DNA from: Costus lasius
Lineage: Eukaryota; Streptophyta; Magnoliopsida; Zingiberales; Costaceae
Assembly (NCBI GenBank): GCA_027563935.2
Contig: CM050449.1
Location: forward strand, 15,948,501 to 16,012,500
Reading direction: 5' to 3'
Length of the DNA stretch: 64,000 bases
Below are positions 1-9,835 of the stretch, in pieces. Position numbers and translations under genes: made by a program. The notes below the pieces were generated by a model. The model ran no database searches. It saw only the letters and a program-made list of their open reading frames with translations, and had not been told where the DNA came from. Each line of letters opens with the position of its first letter. The stretch's first letter is position 1.

Positions 1-1055
1 ACGACACAGACTGGGTCACATAGTAGCTACCCTACAACCCCTTTCATGGGTCAGTAGCCGATACATGGTTGTATCGGTCTCGGATGCGTCCATCGTCTAG
101 CGACCGTATACAAACCAATACCCGCCCAGCGGGCCCTGACATCATACTACTGAGATCTGTAACAACACCTTGTAGTACCTTAGCTTTCGTGCCGTTGATC
201 CTATGTCTAGGCTTGACCTGTGTCATGTCACGCTTCCGCGTGCCAAGGCTTTTGCTTGCTTGTCCTTGCACTGTAACTAGTGGCCATGCCCACAGTCTCG
301 CCGTTGACCATCGAGATCAAGCGCGTACTCGCGTAGTAGTACTCGGTCAGTGTGCACTGCGACCTCGTCGTTAGGCGGCCTATTACATCGGTCCACACAA
401 TCCCATCTCTTGGGAGAGCTAGCTTACTACCGAAGCTCTGGCACCAGCGAGAGCTCCCACTGCAGAGGAGGCTCGCTTGCAGCTAAAGCTATCATGTCAA
501 TCGATGACCAATATAAGTGAGAGGATCCTTCAACACGAATGGCGCAGTCCACCAGGACTCGGCCACGTCCTAGACGGGCCCGATGCCAGCCACGAACACA
601 CATACACATGTACGAAAACCACATGCCAAATATATATATAAAAGAGCTATGTGTTTACTCGATCAACGTCCAAGGGCGAGACGTGATCGTCCAATATGAT
701 CCTGATAGGATCTGGGGGTTGCTCAAGCCCCAAGTGCATTACATGCACCCCTGTCCAGTGAAGTCGCCGCCCTCGGTGACTGGACAAAAGATACTCGAGT
801 TTGATCCTCATCTGCCATAAGAAGCATAGCCCTCTCCCTGGGCCTCCGCCACGGACAATATCAATAATAATCAGAAGGAAAAAAGAAAGCCGTAAAATAA
901 CCATAAATACCATAATAACTCGTTTGGTGGGAAATAATTCGTCCGATACTCTGATCGAACTGAACAAGAATACCCAGGCAGTATACGCGTGCTGGAATCT
1001 CCGGCAGCACGGACTCGTGCTGGAATCTACATCAGTGCGATAGCTGGCTTTGATC
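1..1055. other. unassigned sequence at window start
   Basis: No coding region is convincing here on either strand. The open stretches are short, lack recognisable domains and overlap in several frames. GC content drops after about position 830. Given its neighbours this is probably transposon debris, but no LTR, primer site or pol motif is visible, so no family is assigned. Confidence 0.5.
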
Positions 1056-1545
1056 AGAATGTGGGGAGAATTATCGCAAGCTTTCCTTTCAAAATACTTT
1101 CCCCCCAATAAGACTATTCAATTAAAGAATTAAATCACAAGCTTCATGCAAAAGGTTGAAGAATCTCTTTATGAGGCTTGGGACAGATTCAAGGAGTTAC
1201 AAAGAATGTGCCCACACAACAGCATAGAAACTTGGGTGCTCGTTCATACATTTTATAACGGGTTGAATGACAACACAAGGCTCACTGTCGATGCAGTAGC
1301 TGGAGGAGCCTTGATGGACAGAGGAGTTGAAGATGCGATGAACCTATTGGAAGATATGGTGATGAACCGCCATCAGTGGTCATCCGAAAGAGGTACACCT
1401 TCTAGGGTGTCAGGCAAGTATGAACTTGATGCTTTGACCTCACTCACTGCTAAGGTAGATTCCTTAACCAAAATGATAGATTCTTTCACAATCAACTCTG
1501 CTGAAGTTAACGCTATATCTCGTGAGTTGTGTGGAGTTACAGGTC
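1056..1545 (+). pseudogene. Athila-type gag fragment
   Basis: This is a second, partial copy of the middle of the Ty3/gypsy gag found in element 1 (compare about 3799-4280). It shows the conserved stretch with ESLYEAWDRFKELQRMCPH and continues to the first half of the zinc knuckle (CGVTGH). The copy has lost its start. An in-frame TAA lies near 1131, where element 1 has a glutamine codon. It stops abruptly at 1545, where the LTR of element 1 begins inside the knuckle. It comes from a related but not identical copy, since many third positions differ. Confidence 0.85.
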
Positions 1546-1804
1546 ATTGCATTTTGGTAGTGTTTTTCAGTTGTATTTCATGTCAAATCTAGGCTTATTT
1601 TAACACTTTTATACTCATTATAGCCTTATTTCCTTCATATCTTCGGAATATTTACTTTTTGGTACTTTTATATAATTTCAGGTAAAAACACCCTTTTTTC
1701 GACATATTTTGAAGATTCTGAGGCCATGGGACGATTTCTCGTGTGAAGACGAAGTCACACATCAAATTTGGGCTTAAATAGAGTTAGCCTCAAAAATACG
1801 GCCA

Positions 1805-2090
1805 GGTGAACCCCATGGGGTTCACCAGATTCTTCGCCAGGCTGTAGGAAACTCACAGAGAGAATTACGGCTGGGTGAACCCCATGGGGTTCACCATCCC
1901 GGTCGTCAGCCAGCAGAGGTCCAGAAAGCATCACGGCCAGGTGAACCCCACCGGGTTCACCGATTTTCACTTTGGTCGAGATCTGTCCAGAGAGAAGCAC
2001 GGGCGGGTGAACGCCACCGGGTTCACCGCGCTTCTATTCATCCGAACTCACAGAGGGAATCACGGGTAGGTGAACCCGGCGGGGTTCACC
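1805..2090. repeat. U3 palindrome array, five copies
   Basis: Five 22-bp units of the form GGTGAACCC-n4-GGGTTCACC lie at 1805, 1874, 1940, 2006 and 2069, spaced 63-69 bp. The first two are perfect palindromes around CATG. The others have centres such as ACCG or GGCG, or single mismatches. Spacers are related to each other and usually include a CACGG-like stretch before each unit. The array lies about 130-420 bp upstream of the LTR TATA box. Confidence 0.95.
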
Positions 2091-2220
2091 CGTGATTCCA
2101 ACCCAGGCGCGAACGAGACCGAGTTCCACTCGGTTTTTCCATGATTTCTCACTCGTTTGGAGTCCAAATTTTGCAAGTGAGGTGTCTATGGAAAGCTCTT
2201 TCAGAGGCGAACAGATGGAA

Positions 2221-2228
2221 TATAAAAG
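2221..2228 (+). promoter_or_regulatory. LTR TATA box (element 1, left)
   Basis: TATAAAAG occurs once in each LTR at the expected place for a core promoter: here, at 10511 in the right LTR, and at 20021 and 25707 in element 2. Sequence around it (AGATGGAATATAAAAGCC) is conserved between the two elements. Confidence 0.7.
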
Positions 2229-3119
2229 CCCTAATTTTCATGCCCTAACTATCGAGCATTCATGCAAAGAAGCGGCGCGGGCGGAAGAACACGACGACAG
2301 AGGCGATTTTTGGAGATTTTCGGAGATTGAGACACACGATCATCACGATTTCTTCAGGATTCCTTCGGTTCATCGTCTCCTTCCCCTTAGCTTCGTTTTC
2401 TTATACTTTTCATTTCATTAAAATAGAGATTTTGAGCGTTTCAATGACGATTGTAGCGTAAACCCTATTTCGGGGCTTGGTGAAAACCCTTTGATGATTT
2501 TAATTGCAAACTTTGTATCTATTTATGTTATTTGGTATGAATTGTGAGCATATTTTACTTTGACGTATTTATTTCATGGTTTTACCTTGGCCGAGTAATA
2601 TCGCATGTTAGCCGTTACAATTCATATCGAGAGAAGGATCGTAAGGGTCGAACCTCTGAGTAAAACTTGCGAGACCTCGACACGAGAGTGCTTGGTCTTC
2701 GCTCGAGAATTTCATAGTCTGCCATAGAACTCATTGGGTTCATCTTAGAACGATCCACCGCGAGAGTAGGAGGTCGGTCTAAAACAAACACCGGGGTGTA
2801 TCACTCGAGAGAGGGCACCTTGTACCCTAGGGTTAGACTCCTTGTGCAAAACCAATAAACCAAATAACTAATATCTTTCTTGTGTGATTAAGATTATCAT
2901 CGTGGTGGAAGCCGTAGCCCTGAATTCCCTCTTATATCTTTTCTCTACCGAAGTAGTTACACTTGTTTGTTTTCGATTTCCGTCTTCAAAAACCCACGTT
3001 TCGATTCTCCTAGCTATTAGGACTCGGACTTTCTAGTACTCAACCTTGTTCCCTGTGGGATTTGACATCTTTTATATTACTTCGACATATCCGTGCACTT
3101 GCGGAGCGTGTCAAGTTTT

Positions 3120-3137
3120 TGGCGCCGTTGCCGGGGA
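3120..3137 (+). other. Primer-binding site, tRNA-Asp type (element 1)
   Basis: TGGCGCCGTTGCCGGGGA is the complement of the 3' end of plant tRNA-Asp including CCA. It lies six bases after the LTR end. This primer choice is usual for Athila-type elements. Confidence 0.92.
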
Positions 3138-3259
3138 GCAACGGTTGATATTAGTGTACTTCCGAGAATTGGTAGACTAGGCATTAGATTAGATTTTTCT
3201 TACTGCACTGCTATTTTCTTTTTCTTTTTATTTACTTGCTGTCTTAGAACTTTATAATT

Positions 3260-5962
3260 TTGACTGACCATTTTATGCGAAGAAGTTCTAGGGCAGGTAC
3301 ATTCTTTGACATTGATCCAGAGATCGAGCGCACCTTCCGGATAAGAAGGAAGCAAAATCAAATTCTGAAGAAAGAAATCATGAACCATCCAAGAGAAGAC
3401 AATCAGATGGAACACATTCAACTTGAAGTGAACAATGACTTAGTACAACAACCAATGGGCAACAACTATAGCAACAACTATAACAACAACAGAACATTGA
3501 AGGATTATTCCGCTCCCTATGCACATGGTTTTCAATCTGGAATCGCTAGGCCTGCTGTTGAGGCCAATAACTTCGAAATAAAACCTGCTCTTCTTTCTAT
3601 GGTGCAACAAAACCAATTTGGTGGTTCTCCTCTTGAGGACCCCAACATGCACCTCTCTATTTTTCTTGAATATTGTGACATGTTGAAAATTAATGGAGTG
3701 TCTGCTGATGCTATCAGGTTGCGACTATTCCCCTTCTCTCTGAGGGATAGGGGGAGAGCTTGGCTGCACACACTACCTGCTACTTCGATAAGAACATGGG
3801 CAGAGCTTTCTCAAGCCTTTCTCTCCAAGTACTTCCCTCCATCAAAGACAATCCAATTGCGAAATCAGATAACGAGCTTCATGCAAAAGGATGGAGAGTC
3901 TCTATATGAAGCTTGGGAGAGGTTTAAGGAGCTCCAAAGGATGTGTCCACATTACGGTGTTGAGACTTGGGTTTTGATCCAAACGTTCTACAGCGGTTTG
4001 GATTACAACACAAGGCTTACAGTGGATGCTGCAACAGGAGGTGCTTTGATGAATAGGAGAGTGGAAGATGCAATGAACCTTCTTGAGGATATGGTGATTA
4101 GCCATCACCAATGGACATCTGAGAGAGGTACTTCTACCAAGAAGTCAGGTAAGTATGACCTTGACTCTCTTACAGCACTCACGGCTAAGGTTGATAATCT
4201 GACTAGAAAGCTTGATTCTTGGTCTGTTAATTCTATGGATGTTAACGCTATTTCTTGTGAGGTATGTGGAATTGTAGGTCATGCAGGGGCAGATTGCCAG
4301 GTAGGAGATGGACAGATGGCTGTGGCTCATCCTGAGCAGTTGAATACAGTTGAAAATTTCAACCAGAACAATAACCCTTATTCCAACTACTACAATCCGG
4401 GATGGCGCAACTACCCAAATTTCTCTTACCGGACAACTCAGCTGATTTAGCTTGGACAAGTTCCACCACAGAAAACCCAGCCCCCACAAGGAAACTTTAG
4501 GCAACCCCAACAGAACAATTTCAGACCACCAGGATTCCAGGCCAGAAACTATAATGCACCGCCGCCACAACCACAACAGCCAAGACCCAACAATGATTCA
4601 AATATGAGCAAGCAACTTGAAGGACTTACATACATGATGAAGATGATGATGACGAGGATGGATTCCCTAGAAACACACAATAAAATGCTAGAAAGTCAGC
4701 TAGCCCAGCAAGCTAGTTCATCATCGAGAGTACCAGGGAAGCTACCATCCCAGCTAGAAGTAAACCCGAGGGAGCAGTGCAATGCAATCTCCACTTGGAG
4801 CGGCAAGCAATTGGAAGACCCGAAGATGCCGACAGATGACAGGATAGAAGAGACAATACCAGAACCTGTGGAACCGCATACTGATATGACACCGGCGGCA
4901 CCTGAGCCAGTTGAGGAGGAGCGGCCCTATGTGGGACCGCCAGCATATAAGCCACCGATTCTTTTTCCACAGAGGCTTGTCAAGGCTAAATTGGACAAGC
5001 AGTTTGGTAAGTTTTTAGAGGTTTTAAAGAAACTTTATATTAACATCCCTTTCGTTGATGCTCTTTCGCAGATGCCGACTTATGCGAAATTCCTGAAAGA
5101 TATCTTATCAAACAAGAGGAAGCTAGAAGATCAAGGGACCGTTGCACTTACTGAGGAGTGCAGCGCCATCATCCAGAACAAGCTCCCTCAGAAGCTGAAG
5201 GACCCAGGCAGTTTTTTCATACCCTGCTAGATTGGGGAGATGTCTTTTCAGAGAGCTTTATGCGATCTAGGAGCAAGCGTTAGCCTCATGCCACTATTAC
5301 TATGTAAAAGGCTAGACTTAGGGAACTTGCAACCAACTAATATTTCCATACAGCTTGCAGATAGAACTGTACGCCACCCAGTTGGTATTTTAGAGGATGT
5401 ACATGTTAAAGTAGGAGATTACTTTATTCCTGCTGATTTTATTGTCTTGGAAATTGATGAAGATGACAGGCTCCCTATCATACTGGGGAGACCTTTTCTT
5501 GCTACTGCAGGCGCTGTCATGGATGTCAAGAATGGGAAACTATCTTTGAACATCTGTGGCAACGTTATTCAATTTGATTTAACTGACACTCTGAAAAAAC
5601 CTTCTCTTGCAGGTACATGTTGCAGCATTGACGTTGTGAAAGAAGTTATACAGCAAGTTGAGCCGCCCAGGAGACAAGTGGAACCATTGAAACTTGCGCT
5701 GACAAACCCTACTGAGAATGCTAAGAGCTATAAAGCACGCACCAAATTTTGTCACGACAAGCGCATAACAAAGAAAGAATTTCATGAGGGAGACAAAGTA
5801 CTTCTGTTTAATTCAAGACTTCGATTGTTTCCAGGAAAGCTTCGAACGAGGGGGTCCGGTCCTTTAACAGTTCAAAGTTCAACCTTATGGTGCTATCACA
5901 ATTTGGACAGAACGAACTGGGAGTTTCACAGTAAACGGGCACCGCCTCAAGCATTACTTTGA
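3260..5962 (+). pseudogene. gag-protease of element 1, fused to an integrase C-terminal remnant
   Basis: One reading frame runs from the ATG at 3260 to 5962, broken only by TAG at 4448 and 5228. Gag builds the particle. The core has the block SIFLEYCDMLKINGV and YEAWERFKELQRMCPH, then a zinc knuckle C-x2-C-x4-H-x4-C (from about residue 333) for RNA binding. A Pro/Gln-rich linker and a coiled-coil-like MMKMMMTRMDSLE segment follow. The retropepsin active site reads DLGAS (about residue 669) with a later ILGRPFL flap-type motif. Directly after protease, the frame runs into the tail of integrase ([16 protein letters not shown]). Reverse transcriptase, RNase H and the integrase core are therefore deleted. 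The second stop is CAG to TAG by comparison with element 2. Confidence 0.9.
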
Positions 5963-6298
5963 AGATGAGCGGGTTGAGAAAGAGGAAGTTTTAGCTCTCT
6001 CAGACCCCCCGGATTTGAAACTTTGAAAACTCTTATGGTCGAGCTATAGACCCTAAACTAGCGCTCTTGGGAGGCAACCCAAGTTTTGCTTGATTTTTTG
6101 TTTTTTATGCATAGTTTCTCATTGATGATAATTAATGTTTTAGACTGTTGTTTTGCTTTTTATTTTTATTTTAGGTTTTTTAGAGGGAATTGCTACTAAT
6201 TTGATGTCTCTTTATGATGTAGAATGATGATGTAGCGCATGAGAATTTTTCCAGATTTTTCCAGGATTTTTCTGACTGAATAGTGCAAATCACGGCCA
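5963..6298 (+). other. post-gag-pro leader with conserved hairpin (element 1)
   Basis: The first bases are the frameshifted tail of integrase. A block at about 6038-6088 is conserved in element 2 (about 23552-23607). It holds an 18-nt hairpin, stem CTTGGG/CCCAAG with loop AGGCAA (6066-6083). A T-rich stretch follows. No further coding sequence is visible. Confidence 0.6.
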
Positions 6299-6598
6299 GG
6301 TGAACCCCATGGGGTTCACCCATGAAGTGCACTATACATAGGCGCCCAGACTTTGTGACCAGTGAGTTTCACGGCTTGGTGAATTCCACATGGTTCACCA
6401 GAATTTCTACACGCGCAGAGACACACCAGTGAGCTTCACAGGCAGGTGAACCCTACGGGGTTCACCATCTTTCAGAACGCCAGAAATCTCCCAGTAAGCT
6501 TCACGGGTCGGTGAACCCCAGCGGGTTCACCCGTGCTTCTGTTGCATCCACCCGAACTCAGTAAACTTCACGGGCTGGTGAACCCGGGCGGGTTCACT
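6299..6598. repeat. Internal palindrome array, five copies (element 1)
   Basis: Units of the same GGTGAACCC-n4-GGGTTCACC family as in the LTRs lie at 6299, 6378, 6445, 6510 and 6577. The first is a perfect palindrome; the second has an ATTCC/ATGG core with mismatches. Spacers differ from those in the LTR. The array lies about 455 bp before the likely start of ORF2 and is absent from the interior of element 2. Confidence 0.93.
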
Positions 6599-7053
6599 AG
6601 AATTTTGAGTCGTGCTCAGCCGAGTTAGGGCATCGCATGCGCAAGGTTTCTGCCGCCCTCCAATCTCGGTGAAATCCCGTCGATTGTGCCTCTCTCCGAT
6701 CTGCTCAAAACACAAAGAAGATCCTCAAGGCTTTGATCCGGACTTCCCTTTTCTGGTATCTTCTCTAAGCAAGTCGCGATCTCAGTTTTTATGCATCCGC
6801 TGTTCTTCGAGTTTTTCAGCCGATCGCCGCCGCCTTTCCGATTTCGACGCCGCCAACCTGATCACGCCGCTTTCTCTACTTCCTAGCACTTGAAGAAGAT
6901 CTCTAAGGGTTTGATCCAGTTTTTCCCTTTTTCTGCCTGATCTTTGCTTCGAGCGATTAAGGATTTCAGTTTCCGCCGATCTGCCACCTGCTCACATTTC
7001 CTCACGCCACCGGCCAGATCTTCTTCCCAATTGATCTTGATCTATTTCAGCAC

Positions 7054-8575
7054 CATGCCTCCACGAACAAAAGTAATGGCTACGAAGAGGACTTCACGCC
7101 CTCAACAGGCGCTGTCCGATTCGTCCGGCACCGACGATGAGGAGTATGAGCCTACGCCTACACCTCCATCTCGCCGACCATCTTCGACGGCGACTCCAGG
7201 CTCTTCTTCCTCTCGCCATGGGCGCACTCCCTCCAGCCGATCACAGCCATATGCCTCTCCCCCGAACGAGTTCGGGATCGTCTTCCGCGATGCCGACCAG
7301 GAGCAACGCTACCAGATATTGCATCAGCGTCGAGTCCTAAACACGAGATACCTTGATAGAGGGACATTGCAGATGCTGGGGATGTTGGACGATGTTGACA
7401 TGATGTATTCTGCAGTAGGTTTGGAGCAGTTCCAGCAATTATTTTCTCCTACGTATGTTGGCGTGACATTGGAATTTTTGAGCTCTTTGGAAGTGAAAGC
7501 TGACCCTATTCTTGAAGATGATCCAGGGAGTTTGACATTTCGACTGGGTAATATCGAGCACACTCTTATTCTCTCGCAGTTTCGTAGCATATATGGTTTT
7601 CCGGAGCCTCGTGTTCGCAGGGTCCCCACTGAGTTTAGTGAGCAGGGCTTTTGGGGTGCGATTACCAACGAGCACATCTATTCCGCTCGTGTGGCCCGTG
7701 CGTCCAGCCTATGCAACCCTGTGATAAAATATGTCCACCGCGTGTTGGCCCACACCTTATTTGGCCACGGTGAGAGTGATGGTATGGTGCGGCAGATCGA
7801 GCTATTCTATCTGTGGTGTATGCTTCACAGTTTTCGAGTGGACTCTGGGTTTTATTTGGCAAAGCAGTTCAGACGCGTCGCCCACTCTCTGAAAGGGGCG
7901 ATAGTGATTGGCGGCTTGATCACACCTCTGGCAGTTTCCCTAGGCATTATCCCATACGGCACACTGGAAGCTATTGGCAGCAACAGGCTCGACCTCGAGT
8001 CATGTGTTGCTATGAAGCTCATTGTTCATAGGGGAGATTCATACTGCATGATGTTTAAAGGAAGCCAGTTTTGCCTGCCATTACCAAACCCAGAGCGCAC
8101 GATAGTCAGAGTTCGAGGAAACTGGCACATCCAGCCAGTTGAGGACGCATAGCCAGATCCAGTCGACACCGCACCACCAGCTCCAGGCGCCTTCTCTTTT
8201 GGTGGCACCTCCTCTCACGATTCTATAATATCTGTGTTGCAGGAAATTAGGGAGGAGTAGCTCCATCAAAGGGAGGTGATCGATCACATGGACACCACTA
8301 TCTCTCACATGCAGCAGGACTACGCCGCTCGATGGGAATCAAATGAAGCTGGTATGCAACGCCAGCACAAAATGCTGAGCTCCATTTGGGGAAAGCTATC
8401 CGCCATGGATGAGCGCCTCACCTTTGCCTCTGAAGAGCACAGGGCTCAGATGGACATCTCCTCCGACAGCGTTTTTCCTTCAGATGAGGAGGTTGAGCCG
8501 GATTATAGTGCGCGTGGGAAGAAGAAGAGCTCGAGCTCGAGAGCTTCTGGCTCTCGCTCGTGCAAAAAGAAGTAG
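7054..8575 (+). pseudogene. Athila-type ORF2, degenerate
   Basis: This frame matches the ORF downstream of pol in Athila-type elements, often called the Athila ORF-1 or putative plant transposon protein family. Its function is unknown; an envelope-like role has been suggested for the group but nothing here proves it. The likely start is MPPRTK at 7054; an earlier in-frame ATG exists at 6944. A Ser/Pro/Thr-rich acidic N-terminus (residues 10-70) precedes a globular part with FQQLFSPTYVGVTLEFLSSL and YVHRVLAHTLFGHGESDG. The frame continues past TAG at 8150 and TAG at 8258 to 8575, covering a helical, Gln/Met-rich segment and a basic Lys/Ser/Arg tail. No clear signal peptide is seen and I see no convincing membrane anchor. 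Confidence 0.8.
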
Positions 8576-9835
8576 CTGCCCCCGGATATCTATTTCAGCA
8601 CCCACTTCTCTTACATCATGGTATTGCATAGAGGACTATGCAAACTTTTAGAGTGGGTGAGCTTTCTTTACTCCGGTCTCTGCTTTTCCTTTCTTTATGT
8701 GGCTGTGATTTGTGGTGATGTTGGGAATTGATACTTTTCATTTTGAGATGGTTGGATATTATGTGGTATTGTATCTTATATGCCATTATATTCGTGGGCC
8801 TGGTCCACATCCTCAGGCCCCACTCTATGACAGTTATGTATGACACTTTGCACTTTACTTTCATGCTCATATCAGTAGTTTGCTATGATGATTGTGATTA
8901 CATACTGTGAAAATCTTGAATGATGTTATGATGTCTATTATTCATGAATTCATGTGTCTATCATGAGACTTGTCCTATGAAAGCTATTTCAAAATTTTGA
9001 GTTGAGTGCATGATTGGTTAGGAATAATCAAAGAATTAAGTCTGGAGTAATACCTCCTTGTTAGAGATATTTTTTGAACATGTCCATTTATTCTATGATT
9101 TTAAAATTTTGTGATTTGGATTGCTTTTAAGTTGTTCATTAGTAGGTCAAACATTTCTATGATTGTTTAATCAACTCAAGCTTGCAACTTACATGAGAAT
9201 CGTATTGAGATACATATTCACTTTGTTATTCTTTGAATTCCTTACTGTTATTGGGGAGACACTACATATGTTCAAAAAGGATGTGTTATCAACTGCTGTT
9301 TAAAAAAAATAATAAATAAAAATAAAAGAATCACCCTTTAGATTCCTCTACTTGGCACTGCGCAAAATTGGCAGTGGTACCGAAGGATATGAGTTGAAAT
9401 CTAAGGGATGTGAAGTTGAAATCAATAAAGAGACTCCTCTACTTGGCATTGTGAAAAATTGGCAATGGTACCTAAGGTTATGAGTTGAAGTCTATTGCAA
9501 TCATCAGTGTATCATACCCTGATGGAACAATTGAGTTAACCCCAACGATTTGAATAGGGAAGATTGGAATTGCATGAGTGTTATGTGTAGGCTTGATTGA
9601 ATCCTATGTTTGTTGCTTACTAAGTTGACTAACATCTAGAAATTGTGAGATTAAACTGCTGAACACTTGAAACAACAATTTACTTGATTTCTCCTGATTT
9701 GGTTTTGGATTGTTATTAAATATTTCTCTAACTTGGATGTATACCTCAACCCAAAAGATTGTTCTTATTCCCATCTTGTACTTCATCTTATTCTATTTGC
9801 TTGAGGACAAGCAAAGATTTAAGTCTGGAGTATTT
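8576..9835 (+). other. non-coding 3' region of element 1
   Basis: No gene is seen. It includes a 30-bp inverted repeat (8794-8823, arms GTGGGCCT/AGGCCCCAC) also conserved in element 2. A 63-bp direct repeat occurs at 9341 and 9432 (91-bp period), containing CTCTACTTGGCA. A weak purine-rich stretch (about 9800-9832, with CTTGAGGACAAGCAAAG) ends at the right LTR and is the probable polypurine primer. Confidence 0.7.

Larger units (their letters stand above)
1545..3113 (+). repeat. Element 1 left LTR
   Basis: This 1.57-kb LTR matches 9841-11403 nearly base for base. It ends GTGTCA directly before the primer site. Its first five bases (TGATG in the right LTR) are replaced by gag sequence. It contains five palindromes (1805-2090) and a TATA box (2221). 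Confidence 0.92.

Noticed and set aside
1805..2090. CRISPR-like array of spaced palindromes
   Set aside because: This is plant DNA within an LTR. Spacers are related to each other and not unique, and there are no cas genes.
2092..2421. 109-codon frame in the LTR (also at 10382) as a protein
   Set aside because: It spans the TATA box and LTR leader, has no domain, and is preserved only because the two LTRs are copies.
5240..5962. a stand-alone aspartic protease gene
   Set aside because: It is in the same frame as gag upstream, separated only by a TAG that replaces a CAG, and flanked by an integrase remnant.
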